64,000 nt of DNA from Orobanche coerulescens (Eukaryota > Streptophyta > Magnoliopsida > Lamiales > Orobanchaceae): positions 44,975,001 to 45,039,000 of the forward strand of contig CM065806.1 of the NCBI GenBank assembly GCA_033398695.1. Reading direction: 5' to 3'. This document shows positions 34,894-47,767 of this stretch, piece after piece. The notes beneath the pieces are model-generated. The model ran no database searches, was not told the DNA's origin, and was given only the letters and a program-made list of their open reading frames with translations. Positions within the stretch are counted from its first letter, which is position 1; the number at the start of each line of letters is the position of its first letter. The translations under genes and the position numbers were made by a program.

Positions 34894-35387
34894 AAATGAG
34901 TTGGTATTTTTCCACACAACAACATTGAGCAATTCAAATACACTTGAGATATCATTGTAAACATTATAGTTGTTGTTCTTGAGCTTAAATTAGAGTGATT
35001 GAGTGTTATACACAAAATCATACACGAGTGAGAAAAAGAAAAGATACGATTGGATTCGGTGTTATTAGGATCAAGGATCCGGCATTGTTGGAATCACAAT
35101 CGCTATCTTAATGAGGTTTATCTAGTACCAATAGAAAAGTTAGAGTGGTTAATTCCTTATCCAATAGAAAAGGAGAAACGGTTTTACTCAGACCGATAGA
35201 ATACGAGCTTGTAACAGTAATCCCTCGACCGATAGAAGAGAGGTGCAGAGGTTTTGATCTTCATCCTATAGAAAAAGGTACATCGAGAGAGGACGTAGGC
35301 ATGTTTGGCCGAACCTCTATAAATCCGCGTGTCATTTAATTTACGCTTCCGCACAAACGGCGTATATTCCGATATTACTCCAACAAT

Positions 35388-35400
35388 TGGTATCGGAGCA
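35388..35400 (+). other. Primer binding site of F
   Basis: TGGTATCGGAGCA, two bases after the LTR. It matches the initiator-Met primer site with one mismatch in twelve. Confidence 0.88.
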
Positions 35401-35412
35401 GTACTCTTATAA

Positions 35413-36980
35413 GTGGCTTTACATCTGAGGAGAAAAGATCCAATGGCGTTTCAACTTGCTCCCGTCGAAGGCCTTGCTCTTAACCGACCACCATTTTTTG
35501 ATGGCTCGAATTTTATGACGTGGAAGAAAAAGATGTCAATATTCATCCGAGCATATGATATCGAGCTTTGGAAGGTAATTTGTCTTGGTCCGAAAATTCC
35601 GACGAATTCTAACGGTACGCTTAAAACTTTCGAAGAATATGACGATTCCGATTGGAAAAACGACCACTACAATTGTAAGGCAACTCAACTTCTCTATTGT
35701 ACCTTAAATCCGGAAGAACACAACCGGATATCATCGTGTGATAGTGCCAAAGAAATTTGGAAAATGCTTGAGGTAACACACGAAGGTACGTCTCAAGTCA
35801 AAGATACAAAGATAAACATCTCCTTCACGATTACGAATTATTCCAAATGAAGGACGATGAATCCATCACGATAATGCTTGACCGTTTTTCATTCATCACA
35901 AATGGATTAGCATGTTTCGGGAAACCACTTTCGAGTAGTGAGAAAGTAAAGAAAATTCTCCGATCACTACCTCGAGAATGGGACGGTACGGTTACGGCCA
36001 TAATGGAATCAAAGGATTTAAATACTCTTGATTTTAGTGCTCTCGTTGGTTCTCTTATCAACTACGAGATTGTTCTAAAATCTCGGAATGCCAAACCGAA
36101 ACCAAAGGAGAGGTCGATAGCCATGAAGGCTAAAATGTCGAGAAAGAAAGAAGAAATCCCGATGGACGAAAGCGACGAAGAATCGGCATATTATGCGAAG
36201 AATATTAATAAGTTCCAACACTTATTAAACCGGAGGAAGAAGGACATTCAAGCGGGCGAATCTAAGAAATTCGACAACACCTGTCGATTATGTGGTAAAC
36301 CAGGCCACTTTACTAAGAATTGTCGGGTAAAACAAAAAGAGGTCTTAATTGCAACATAGAGCGACGAAGATCCTGATGATGATTTCATCGATCAAAATAA
36401 TCTCGCGCTCATGGCTCGGAGTTCATTCGATGATAGCGACGTCGAAAGCCAAGTAAGTAATTCTTACAACGTACTTTTTGAAGCATTCGAGTTATTACAT
36501 ACCGATTATCAAAATGCTTTACAAGAAATTAAATCCCTTCAATTTAAAAATAAATCATTGGAAAATGAGATTTCCAAAACTCTTGAAAAGGGAAAATCTG
36601 TTGAGATTGATCATTTAAAATGCGTTGAGAACGAGAATATTTTAAAGAATGATCTTGTTAAAGTTCAAACCGAGCTCAAAAATTTAACGAAGAAATTTTC
36701 TCTCGGAAACGAGAAATTTGAAAACATGCTCTCGGTTCAAAAATACACGTTAAATAAAGAGGGGTTAGGATTCAAACCACGTTTTAAAAATGAATCCGGA
36801 ATTTTCAAAATACCCCATTGTGAAAAATGTTTGAAAATTGGGCACCATATTTCAAATTGTAAGAGCCCAAGATGGGAGATCAAAGTTAAGAAAATTTGGG
36901 TTCCTAAAGGAACAATTGTTTCAAACATCGTCTACGTCTCGAAAGAAAAACCAACTTTCAGTTGGATCTCCAAAAATTAA
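35413..36980 (+). pseudogene. gag: Element F gag, one frameshift and one stop
   Basis: Capsid/nucleocapsid protein of a copia element. Residues 1-145 (35413-35850) hold the N-terminal gag region (FDGSNFMTWKKKM, then WKMLEVTHEGTSQVKDTKI) of the DUF4219/UBN2 type. A one-base shift near 35820 moves to the frame 35847-36359, which has the rest of that domain (LPREWDGTVTAIMESKDL) and a zinc knuckle (Cys146, Cys149, His154, Cys159 of that piece). A TAG at 36357-36359 separates it from 36411-36980 in the same frame. That last part is a coiled-coil-like stretch rich in Lys, Glu and Leu, then a second CCHC motif (CEKCLKIGHHISNC) and KKIWVPKGTI, the sequence that precedes protease in Sire-type elements. 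No protease follows. Confidence 0.9.
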
Positions 36981-37411
36981 TTTTCTTAGGGGGAGTAATA
37001 ATATTTTGGAGATAATAGTTTTAGTGGGAATTATACCCTATCCATCTTAATATTGCATATTTTTTTTCGATTATTAGTATCCTCTATATTTTTTTTGCAC
37101 TTTTTGCTGAATACAAAAAGGGGGAGAAGAAGTTGAATCGGATAAAATCGTCATGAAAGATATGGCGAGAAAAATAATAAAAATCGAAGAAGTCGAAAAG
37201 GAGAAGAAAGCATACAAAAAGGGGGAGAAACGAAGGAGTTGAAAAATAAAAAACGAAGAAGTCGAAAATGACAGAAAAAGAAAAGAAAATGGGTAAAACT
37301 AACAAAACGATCAAAGTCGAAAACTTTGAAACGTACATATATATATATATTTTTATTTTGCAGGTTTTATCCAATTCAAGAGTTGTTTTGTAAACCTAAA
37401 AGGGGGGAGAT
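36981..37411 (+). other. Element F 3' internal region with repeated purine tracts and PPT
   Basis: Non-coding. It has AGGGGGAGTAAT directly after gag and then repeated AAAAGGGGGAGAA tracts (about 37116, 37216). The last (AAAAGGGGGGAGATT, 37397-37411) abuts the LTR and is the likely polypurine tract. The pol region has been lost between gag and here. Confidence 0.75.
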
Positions 37412-38590
37412 TGTTGGAATATTTATTCCACATATTAATAAATAGTTTTATGATGATTAAGTTTCTAAACAAAACAAAACAACAAAGAGGCGAAGCAAAA
37501 CGACGAAGGAATCAAAGACGCAAAAAGCTGGACAAAATATAAAGCTAGCGCATGCTAGATATATAGGTTAGCACACGCTAACGGGTCCCGGCTGCAGATT
37601 CGACGAGTTCGAAGTAACCTGAAGTGAAGTCACCTGATGAGGATAGCGCATGCTACACCATGTTTACTAACGCACGCTATTGAGCCAATATTACTGTTAT
37701 GAAGAGATTCAAACACAGAATGACGTATGTACTGAAGTAAGCTTAGCGCACGCAAGAGATGATATTTAGCGCACACTAAATATCAGATTGAATCAAGTCA
37801 ATCAATCCATTGGGGAGAATCTGCTGCAAGTAAAAAAGTATAAATGGATACATGACGCATGCAATGATGCATGATTAGCGCACGCTACAAGAAAGTGTTA
37901 GCGCACGCTAACTGTAAAGGACAGAAGCCACTGGACTAAAACTGGAAGACGTTAACGTACATAACAGTACATAACGTACGCTAAATGCAAATATACGCAA
38001 TAGCACACGCTAAGGAAGTCAGTCTAGCGCATGCTAATAACAACTGGCAGTAACGGCTAGTTTGTGGAAGAAGGCTATAAATACCAAATGAGTTGGTATC
38101 TTTCCACACAACAACATTGAGCAATTCACATACATTTGAAATATCATTGTAAACATTATAGTTGTTGTTCTTGAGCTTAAATTAGAGTGATTGAGTGTTA
38201 TACACAAAATCATACGTGAGTAAGAAAAAGAAAAGATACGATTGGATTCGGTGTTATTAGGATCAAGGATCCGGCATTGTTAGAATCACAATCGCTATCT
38301 AGTGAGGTTTATCTAGTACCAATAGAAAGCTAGAGTGGTTTATTCCTTATCCAATAGAAAAGGAAAAATGGTTTTACTCGGACCTATATAAGACGAGCTT
38401 GTAACGGTAATCCCTCGACCAATAGAAGAGAGGTGCAGAGGTTTTGATCTTGATCCTATAGAAAAAGATACATCGAGAGAGGACGTAGGCACGTTTGGAC
38501 GAACCTCTATAAATCCACGTGTCATTTATTTTCCGCAATTTTATTTTACGCTTCCGCACAAACAGCGCAAATACCAATATCACTCCACCA
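37412..38590 (+). repeat. Element F 3' LTR
   Basis: 1179 bp from TGTTGGAATATTTATTCCA to CTCCACCA. It carries the palindromic array (37548-38040) and TATA box (38075-38085). The end CCACCA differs by one base from the 5' LTR end CCAACA. Confidence 0.9.
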
Positions 38591-40449
38591 ATAGTGTGAA
38601 GGGACATCGTGCATGTCCTATATGTGAAGAAAACAGAAGCTACATCCAGTTGAAATATGGAAATAAAACAGTTTACACTCAACATCGGAGGTTTCTCAGT
38701 CACCATCACCCGTATCGTAGATTGCGAAAAGCTTTTAATAGATTCCGAGAAAATGGACTTGTGCCAATGCCCTTAACAGGTGAGCAAGTGTACGATCCTG
38801 TAAAGAACATAAATACTATATTTGGAAAAACTAAAAAGAATGCTGCTACGACAAACATCTGGAAGAAGAGGTCAATATTTTTTGATCTTCCTTACTGGAG
38901 ACATCTAGATGTTAGACATTACATAGATGTTATGCATGTCGAAAAAAATGTATGCGATAGTGTGATCGGCACACTTCTCAATGTTAAACACAAAACAAAG
39001 TATGGTGTCCAGGCTCGTCAAGACTTAGAAGAAATTATACGTCCTAAGTTGCATCCGCAAGTAGTCGGTAAACGAACTTATCTTCCCCCGACATGTTATA
39101 CTTTATCCAAAAGAGAGAAAATCAGCTTTTGTAATTGTTTACAAGGCATTAAAGTGCCACAAAGTTATTCGTCGTATATTAAGAGTCTTGTATCGATGAA
39201 AAATCTAACATTGGTCGGCTTAAAGTCTCATGACTGTCATGTCTTGATGCAACAACTTCTAGCTATGGCTATACGTGACGTCTTGCCTAAAAAAGTGAGA
39301 AATGCCATAACTCGCTTATGTTTTTCTTCAATTCTATATGTAGCAAAGTGATTGATCCTTTGGTTATGGATGAGTGGAAAAACGAGGCTATTGTTATCTT
39401 GTGCCAATTGGAGATGTATTTCCCTCATTCTTTTTCTGATATTATGGTTCACTTACTTGTCTTTGTAGTTAGAGAGATTGAAGAGTGTGGCCCCATTTAT
39501 TTGTGATGAATGCTTCTGATTGAGCGATACATGAAGATTTTTAAAGGGTATAGTAAAAACCCATTTCGTCCAGAAGAATCTATTGTTGAGAGGTATATTG
39601 CAAAAGAAGCAATCGAGTTTTGCACAGATTACATGTCACAAACACCATCTATAGGGCTTCCGAAGTCTCGACGTGATGGGAAACTTAATGGAAAGGGTAC
39701 ACGGGGTGTTAAAATATTAACCAAGAATTGTGATGAGGTGCTTCAAGCACATTTATACATTTTGAATAACACTAATGAGGTTCTTCCGTACTTGTCTGCT
39801 CACAAGAATCTTTTGAAGACAAAGAATCCCTGAATGAGCGAGAAATGGTTGTTGATTGAACATAATAAGACTTTTTTGAGGTGGTTTAAGGTACAAATCT
39901 CCGAAAGTGATAGCGCATCTGAAATGTTAAAATGGCTAGCTTACGGGCCGAAGTCCGATGTCGTAACTTGGAATGGATATGATATCAATAAGTACTCATT
40001 CTATACAAAGTCCAAGATGACAAAAGTTCGGTTAAAAATAGCAGAGTTACTCTTCAAGCCGAGTCCATGCACTTTTCAAGCTCGAAAGATAAAAATCCAG
40101 TTATGGCATCGACAAGTTACTATGGACTTATTGAAGATATATGGGAACTTGATTATGTTAAGTTTAGAGTGCCTATTTTTAAGTGTAAGTGGGTTGATAA
40201 TAACACGGGTGTGGTAATCGATGAACTGGGCTTTACATTGGTAGAACTTCATAAGATAGCTTACATTGACGAGCCTTTTATCATGGCATATCAAGCTAAA
40301 AGGTGTTTTATGTCAAGGATCCATGCAATGAAATATTGTCAGTGGTCATTCCGGGTAGAAGTGTGGATATTAATGAAACTGAAGAGTCAAGTTTTGACAT
40401 TTGTGAGTTTATTCCTTTATCAACACGGATGCCCACTATCGTTGAATAA
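38591..40449 (+). pseudogene. CACTA-1 TNP2-type transposase, 3' part with DUF4218 and DUF4216-like regions
   Basis: Removing F joins GGYS to VKGHRACPICEEN without a gap, so this is the same gene. The frame 38596-39351 has GNKTVYTQHRRFLSHHHPYR, FFDLPYWRHLDVRHYIDVMH and LKSHDCHVLMQQLL (DUF4218 region). A one-base shift leads to 39318-39506 (DEWKNEAIVILCQLEMYFP). Two TGA codons follow, and then 39510-39833 with ERYMKIFKGYSKNPFRPE. The last part has the DUF4216-like region (GLIEDIWELDYVKFRVPIF, then GFTLVELHKIAY) and ends, in a third frame, at TAA 40447-40449. At least four breaks make it inactive. Confidence 0.85.
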
Positions 40450-40719
40450 AATGTAGCAGGCGTCATACATGCCATTCGAGATGATCATGATGAAGGCATA
40501 TGGGAAAACGTTGTTATCTAGAGTCAAGTTAGATAGTTGATGATGAAGGTACAGTCGATTATGTTGAATTGTAGTATTAATGTTCAATTTTGTGACATTA
40601 TTAATGATAAAGTTAGTTTTGTTGAATTTTAGTATTAATATTGAACGTTCTGTTCTGAAGAATCAAGTTTTTATATTTTAGTATTTAAGATTTATTTCAT
40701 TATTTGTTATTAAAAAAAT
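40450..40719 (+). other. AT-rich spacer between the CACTA-1 genes
   Basis: No motif seen; probably the transposase 3' region. Confidence 0.4.
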
Positions 40720-41045
40720 GTGTGTGTATGTATGTGCAATGTGTGCAGTGTGTATAGTGTGTGTGTGTGTAGTGTGTGTGTATGTGAGAGAGAGTGCAAT
40801 GTGTGTGTGAGTGCAATGTGTGTAGTGTGTGTATGTGTGTGCAGTATGTGTGATTATGTGGAGTGTGTGTGAGAGTGCAGAGTATTGTGTGTGTGAGAGA
40901 GTGCAGTGTGTGAGAGAGTGCAGTGTGTGTATGTGTGTGCAGTGTGTGTGTGAGAGTGTAGAGTACAGTGTGTGTAGTGTGTGTGTGTGAGTGTGTACAG
41001 TGTGTTTGTGCAGTGTGTGTGTTTTATGTGTGCAGTGTATATTGT
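40720..41045 (+). repeat. TG-rich array 2
   Basis: Imperfect (TG)n with repeated GTGCAGTGTG and GAGAGAGTGCAG words, lying before the ATG of the second CACTA-1 gene. Confidence 0.9.
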
Positions 41046-41080
41046 GGTTGGTGATTAAATTTATTTGTTAATGCAGGCAC

Positions 41081-41392
41081 ATGGCGTCTCCTTCTCGTTC
41101 CCCTCACACTCCTCCTCCCGCTCGTTCTCCTCATTCCTCCCGGTCTACCGATGCTCATACACGTAGTACTTCTACATCGAGAAATCCCACGCGATGTAGA
41201 AGTATGTCGAAACGCCGTGTTGACGGAAAAAAATTGCCTGGTGACCTTGATCCAGTACGGGGAAAGTTCAAATACGAACACAAATTGAAGTCAAGTACGT
41301 ACTTAGGAAAACTTGCCAAAGATCATGTCTCGATACTGTACAAGAGTTGGAAGCAAGTACCCGACAAGCCGGATAAAGAAATGTTGTGGCAG
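41081..41392 (+). pseudogene. CACTA-1 second gene, exon 1 (Transposase_24/Ptta type)
   Basis: The ATG at 41081 is preceded by a splice-acceptor-like TTAATGCAG. The first 45 residues are Ser/Pro/Arg-rich. The rest (RGKFKYEHKL, then HVSILYKSWKQVPDKPDKEM) resembles the plant transposase family Transposase_24 (Ptta/En/Spm), which in CACTA elements is the companion of TNP2. The exon appears to end at CAG (41392), but the next bases are GGTATA rather than GTATA, so the donor may carry an extra G. The gene continues after TG array 3. Confidence 0.65.
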
Positions 41393-41428
41393 GGTATATT
41401 GGTACATGACTCTCTATTTGTATTAAGA

Positions 41429-42045
41429 ATTGTGTGTGTACTGTGTGCGTGTGTTTGTGTGCTGTGTGTGTTTGCGTGATGTGTGCGTTTTTTTGGTTAT
41501 CTGTGTACTGTGTGTGTGTGTGTGTGATGTACTGTGTGTGGCAGTGTATGTGTATGTGTGGCAGTGTGTGTACTGTATGTGTGTGTGTGTATGTGTGTGT
41601 GTGTTTGTGATGTGTGTGTGTGTGTGTGTTTGTTTGTGAGTGTTTGTGTGTGTGTGTTTGCGTGTGCGTGGTAGTGTCTGTACTCTCTGTGTGTGTGTGT
41701 GTGTGTGTTTGTGCTGTGTGTACTGTGTGTGTGTGTGTTTTTTTTTCTTGTGCTGTGTGTGTGTGTGTTTGTGTTGTGTGTGTGCTGTGCTGTGTGTGTG
41801 TGTGTGTGTTTGTTTGTGTGTTTTGTGTGTGTGTGTGTTTGTGTATGTGTGTGTGTGTACTGTGTGTGTTTGTTTGTTTGTTTGTTTGTTTGTATGCTGT
41901 GTGTGTTTTTTTATGTGTGTGGCAGTGTGTGTTTGTACTGTGTGTGTGTTTGTACTATGTGTGTGTGTATGTGTTTTTGTGATGTGTGTGTGTGTTTATG
42001 CTGTGTGTGGGTGTGTGTGGGTGTTTGTGTGTGCGTGGCAGTGTG

Positions 42046-42077
<32 letters not shown>

Positions 42078-42292
42078 TTTTGTGTTGTGTGTGTGTTTGT
42101 TTGTGTGTGTTGTGTGTGTGTGTGTTTGTGTGTGTGGCAGTGTGTGTGTGTGTGTGTGTTTTTGTGCTGTGTGTGTATTTGTTTGTATGCTGTGTGTGTG
42201 TGTGTGTGTGTGTTTTTGTGTATGTGGCAGTGTGTGTACTGTGTGTGTGTTTTTGTGCTGTGTGTGTGTGTTGTGCGTGTTTGTTTGTGTGA

Positions 42293-42323
<31 letters not shown>

Positions 42324-42583
42324 GTATTTGTGCTGTGTGTGTGTGATGTGTTTGTGTTTGTTTGTGTGAGTGTGTGTTTGTTTATGTGGCAGTGTGTGTA
42401 CTGTGTGTGTGTGTGTGTGTTTGTGTTTGTGTACTGTGTGTGTGTTTTTGTGTTGTGTGTGTGTGTGTTTGTGTGATGTGTGTATGTGTGTGTGTGTGTT
42501 GCAGTGTGTGTACTGTGTGTGTGTTTTAGTGTGTACTGTGTGTGTGTGTGTGTGTTTTTGTGATGTGTGTGTTTGTGTGTGTG

Positions 42584-42638
<55 letters not shown>

Positions 42639-42676
42639 GCAGTATGTGTGTTTAACTCTAGTTTGTGTGTGTGGCT
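41429..42676 (+). repeat. TG-rich array 3, about 1.25 kb
   Basis: Very long imperfect (TG)n tract with repeated GTGTACTGTG, GTTTGTG and GTGGCAGTG higher-order words. It lies between two exons of the second CACTA-1 gene, so it acts as an expanded intron. The Cys/Val-rich ORFs across it are artefacts of the repeat. Confidence 0.92.
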
Positions 42677-42704
42677 AACTCTAGTTTTAATTGTCAATAT
42701 GTAG

Positions 42705-42803
42705 GCCAATTTTGATGTTAGCCAGATTAGCAATCTTGGTCATTTTCAAAAGAAGTCTTTACAGTTAATTGGCGTAAAATGGAGGCAATTTAAGTGCGAT
42801 TTG
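42705..42803 (+). pseudogene. CACTA-1 second gene, exon 2, left half
   Basis: It follows the acceptor-like TATGTAG. It encodes FDVSQISNLGHFQKKSLQ and then GVKWRQFKCDL. The frame continues after element D: KCDL joins to TGEYIYGPSKGKSP at 52332. The insertion target is ATTTG (42799-42803). Confidence 0.75.
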
Positions 42804-45800
42804 TGTAACACCCCTAAAACCATCCGGGATATTACAGCGCCGTGGGTCCCGCGCCGGAACCCACCAGGCTAAAAACCGTTTACAAAACCAATTCAAAAGC
42901 GCCAAAAGGCCGATGACGGTAATATTTTAAATACTCAAATATTTTCAAAAGCATAATTTTGAAATACCGTCATACAATACCATTTGAAAATACAAGGCGA
43001 AGTGCCAAATCTCGACAGTTTAAAATGTACGTTAAGACGCCGCTTAAACGTACCGATAAAATAGTTTAGGAAAAGATTTAACGAAATAACTCAAGTTCAC
43101 AAAATGTCAAAAAGGCCCTTTTAAAATACACACACGCAGCGGATAAAGATACCGAAAAGCCATTTTGAGATATACACACGCAGCGGATAAATACAAATAA
43201 AATACACATTTGCAAATGGGAAATAAATAACCGGAAAAGAATACTCAATTCTCCGAAAACAAGCCACAACCAAGATCACATCGGGAAGCTCATCCCTTCA
43301 CGACCGCTACTAGCCCGATCTCCAAGTACCTAAAAATAAAGCCCACGACGGGTCAGCCACAATACTCAATAATGATACCGATCACATCATCATAAATAAT
43401 TACATACCAATGTAATAATATTGTAAGAATACTACCAAAGTAATCTTACCGTCATACCTTACCAATCCATAACAATCCATACTAAATCAATCCTTGACAT
43501 ATTCCACATTTCATATTCTCAAATGACGAAATGAATTCAACAACAATCATCTCTATTGTATTCCAAAAATACCGACAATCCTCAAAACATCATCATAACT
43601 CATAAGTGTGGAAATAATCCAATCTGTGCCAAATCCTGTCCGTCGGATTACACAATCAAATCTCAACATGTATAAACCAATAATACACAACATATCTGTA
43701 GATCAACTACCACTTGACAATGAATACAAATCCCGAAAACATCGACATATAGTCCGAATGCTTATACGATCAATAACCAGATCAACCGATAAATCAACTG
43801 AGAATATCATCGACATGATAACTCCAATACGACCAATAAAGGATCACGATAACTAAGAATACCATCAACATGATAGCTCCGACACGATCAACAAAGGATC
43901 AACAATAACCGAGAATACCATCAACAAGGTAAACTCCAAATGATCAACAATAATGGATCTCAAAGAAATAACTCTGACTGTCGAACATACCCCTCGGGCA
44001 TATGAACAACCAGTCACAAACCGTCGAACATACCCAACCATAAAATGGAGGATGAACGACCAAACAATATGGCTCAAAGATGGAAATCATAGTACGCCCG
44101 ATCCGAATATGTGTCAGTGCACATGTCCACCCCGTATACGGAATCCAGGATATACGTGGGACAATGTACCTAATTAGCCTCAACGAACTACGTCTCGTGT
44201 GCACAGCCTTTCACGGAAAATATTCACGCATGACTATATATGTGCCCGGCTAAAAATCCTACACAATATTCAATCGGAACGCAGATATGACTCCAGATAT
44301 GTCACGATGCAACATGACAACGAAACTCAAAGAAACACATATCCAATAAGGATCAAAAGACTCACCGAAGTGAACAACAATAGTCTGACAATGAAAAGTC
44401 GACACGACTAATCAATATCCAAAACATCAATCCTGGGATCACCATCCCCAAATGAATGACCAAAACATCTACGATCTCAATACAATAGTCCTGGGATCAA
44501 CATCCCTCAATGAATAACCGATACGAAACTCACTACACGAAACCTCAACATATACAACAACTCAACATACTAATTGTCCACATGATTGAACAAATACTTA
44601 GATTACCTCAAAGCCGAGGACCATATCCATCAACATCCCCCAATGAGACGATCAACACAACCATTAATACCAACAATAGTCCTTTCTAACAACATTGCTA
44701 TATGAATTATAAATGAAATGAAAACGAAACCATTCATCAAATATTATAAACTGAACAAGTATAAACTTGCCTCGATACCGATACCACGAAGCCATTACCA
44801 AAATCCATTGCCTTTGTCTACGAGCTCCTTAGCCCCGACCAAAAGCAATCTACGAACTCTTTAGCCTCAACCGCAACTCAACGGTCATAATCCATGATCA
44901 AAATATCAACCTATTGCAATAACCGATTAACACACATTCGATAGAAATCAATAACCGACATACTCAACCAACAAACTCAACGGTTCAACGAAACCTCGAT
45001 CATATACATAATACCAAATAATCCAACTCAACAAATACGAACCCATATCCACGATACAAGCCGTAACTCGATGATCACAAATAACAATCAATAACCAATC
45101 AACAACGGTTCTACAATATCCCGATTAGACACAAATCCGACAACCAAAACAATCGATCACGAATTCAAAACCACAATACGATTCCACAATCCGAATATCA
45201 TATCCATAATCTATTTAAACCAACAAGGGTCTAACATTACCGATTCCAAATTCAATCTTAAAAACAACTACAAGTTTCCTCCTTGTATAATCATAATAAA
45301 ATCCACCACGGTTATCATCATCAATCCGGACAATCCGATTAATTCAACATTATAGATAACCATATTCCAAAGGTTTCAAATAATTCCATTATCCGAATTG
45401 AACACTTGTTAAATACCTATGAATTCTCAAACTCAAAAGTGAATCATAAACTTATCAAATCCGAAATCATATTCGTATTCCTATATGAATATTGTACCAA
45501 AACACATAACTTAGTTCTAGATATGAATATTCCATATTCATATATAAAACACCAACACCTTAAAACGTATTCATCAAATCAATGATCAATTCATCTCGAC
45601 ATTAAGGATTTTATAATATATTCGATTCCAACTTCAAATCCAAATACGAAGACAAAACTCCTTCTTGTTCATACTTGTAAATTCGTAGAAAACAATTTAC
45701 CGATTATTATCGTGAATAATCACATTCCAAAATTATCCGAAATCCTTCCAAAATCATAACATGTAACTCAAGAGTTCTTTAAGAACACGAATTATCCAAA

Positions 45801-47380
45801 TTCACGTTCATAATCCATAAAACAACATAACCCGATATTTTCTAACATCTAAACAACCCTTAATCATAATTCAAGGTGTATATAATCATGTCTTTCAACA
45901 AATACTTCTCATAACATCATGATTCGCAATAAACCACCAAGAACATCGAGAATGCCACGATTCCATAATCATAACAACATAATCGAATCATTTGATCACC
46001 AATTCATTATCTTCCTTTAACAAAATTCCCATAATTACCAAGAATCATCACAACAATATCATTTTCATCACCATTCATACGAAAACGTGTAGAATTTTCC
46101 AAGTTCTACTCATTGAGACATTTCATCGAACACTTTGAAGGCATAGTCCAATTCAATCGATTATTCAAAGAAATTCTCGAATCCGATCCACAAAACTTCA
46201 AGAACAACGAATAATCTCAAGAATACAACAAGATTCCATCAATAATCTGAGTTAAAACGAATCAAATCGGCCAAGACATCAAGAAACTTCAAAAATATCC
46301 AAAACCAAGTGTTTAGGTGTTCTTACCTTCGATCCGGGTGGAAGATGATGTTAATCCATGATTCCAACTTCCAAAACATGTTGTTATAAGTTGCTCATAC
46401 TCAAATCCATCAATCCATGGTGAAAAATCGCGGAAGGGACGAAGAAAAGTGGAAAATGCCGGATATGACTCGGTCCAGGCCTTAAATAGCCGGACACTGC
46501 CGGATGCTTACGTACGTAACCGGCCGGGCCCTTACGTACGTAACCGGCCATGGCCGAAGTCTCGCCGTAAATGCCGGCATCGTTACGCACGTAATCGCCG
46601 AGGCTTACGACGTAATCGCCCTACGGCCGTAATCGCCACTGCCTTACGTACGTAATCGGCCAGTCCTAGCCATCCCTGCGAGTCACTGCCGACCGTGATC
46701 GGCCACCCCCACGAGTCACTGCCGACCATGCTCGGCCATCCCAACGAGTCACGACCGGCCATGCTCGGCCATCCAGGTCATCTCGGCCACGACTCGGCCA
46801 GCCGCCCCGTAACGTACGTAACACTTAATCCGTTGCGTACGTAATACGTACGTTGACTTGCTACAGTATTATACTCGTATTACGTACGTAATACACCCTG
46901 TATAACGTACGTAAATCCGTCCGTTGACTCGCCTGTCCACATCTGCGCCGAAAGTTGCCGACCACGGGCCCCACTGTCCGATTCCTCTTGTTACGTACGT
47001 TATGTACACTATATAACGTATGTAAGCTAACACATTTTACGTACGTAAGCTCCAAGACTTAACGTACGTAATGGCTTTTATACTTAGCCAAAAATCCAAC
47101 TGTTCCTGTCCGACGTCTCGACGTACAAAATACAAACATACGGCATACTGAATACACATACTGAATCCAAAAATATTCTCATACGGTATACCTGATATCC
47201 AAATCTGTTTAACCTGATACAACATATCCTGAATATATCTGTCAATCAAAAACGATAATCACACCAGTATAGCTGTCTCGGTTCTCAATTTATTTTATCC
47301 ATACTGTATAGATACCAAACCATACAGTATATCTCAGATAAAATAACGCGAAAAATTTATACGAAAATCCGGGTATTACA
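42804..47380 (-). repeat. Element D 3' LTR
   Basis: It begins TGTAACACCCCTAAAACC and ends CGGGTATTACA. A TATA-like box (46480-46491, minus GGCTATTTAAGG) has palindromic words on its upstream side (46505-47065). Most of the LTR (42804-46450) lies downstream of the TATA and would be transcribed. Confidence 0.93.
46480..47065 (-). promoter_or_regulatory. TATA-like box and palindromic array, D 3' LTR
   Basis: About 12-15 words of the TTACGTACGTAA type. A sub-array of GACTCG/CGAGTCA and GGCCA words lies at 46670-46800. The matching region in the other LTR is 51444-52025, where several words have lost a T (TTACGACGTAA). Confidence 0.65.
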
Positions 47381-47767
47381 TACTACCCCCTTAAAATAAG
47401 TTTCGTCTCGAAACTTGCAACCAAATACCAACAATGATAAATCCAAAATTTCCAACTCATCACAAAAACAATCAAGCGTCGCCACAAGCGAACAACCAAA
47501 ATGATATACTTACAGGTGCGTGAAGCCGATGATCTCCCGTGATACTAGCACACGACTCCCACATGAAGTCTCAAAACAATACCAACACACACCAATATCA
47601 CACGTAGAAGTTTGAAAAGAATCTCAAAAATTTTGGAAACTCCAAAAATCGGTTTGACTCAAAAGTCAGAAAAACTCATTTTCAAAAATCACGCTACTAC
47701 CGTACCGGTAGAGCCACATAACACACACGCCTGGGTTTCACAAAACCCAAGCTCTGATACCATCTTC
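47381..47767 (-). other. Element D minimal internal region with PPT and PBS
   Basis: The polypurine tract is at 47381-47400 (minus CTTATTTTAAGGGGGTAGTA). The primer site is at 47746-47762 (minus TGGTATCAGAGCTTGGG), five bases from the right LTR. Between them no domain is seen. Confidence 0.88.

Larger units (their letters stand above)
33721..35385 (+). repeat. Element F 5' LTR, with an internal insertion
   Basis: It begins TGTTGGAATATTTATTCCA and ends TCCAACA. Without an extra segment at about 33778-34282 it matches the 3' LTR (1179 bp). It carries a palindromic array (34355-34850) and a TATA box (34883-34893). Confidence 0.9.
33721..38590 (+). mobile_element. Element F: non-autonomous gag-only Ty1/copia element (Sire-like)
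   Basis: LTRs are at 33721-35385 and 37412-38590, and the TSD ATAGT is at 33716-33720 and 38591-38595. A primer site is at 35388-35400 and a polypurine tract just before 37412. The internal DNA (about 2 kb) codes only for Gag; protease, integrase, RT and RNase H are absent. This fits the described class of gag-only (TR-GAG) elements that borrow pol from relatives. It splits the CACTA-1 transposase. Confidence 0.93.

Noticed and set aside
41640..42733. Long Cys/Val-rich and Thr/His-rich ORFs
   Set aside because: Direct translations of the TG/CA array in different frames, with no protein signal.
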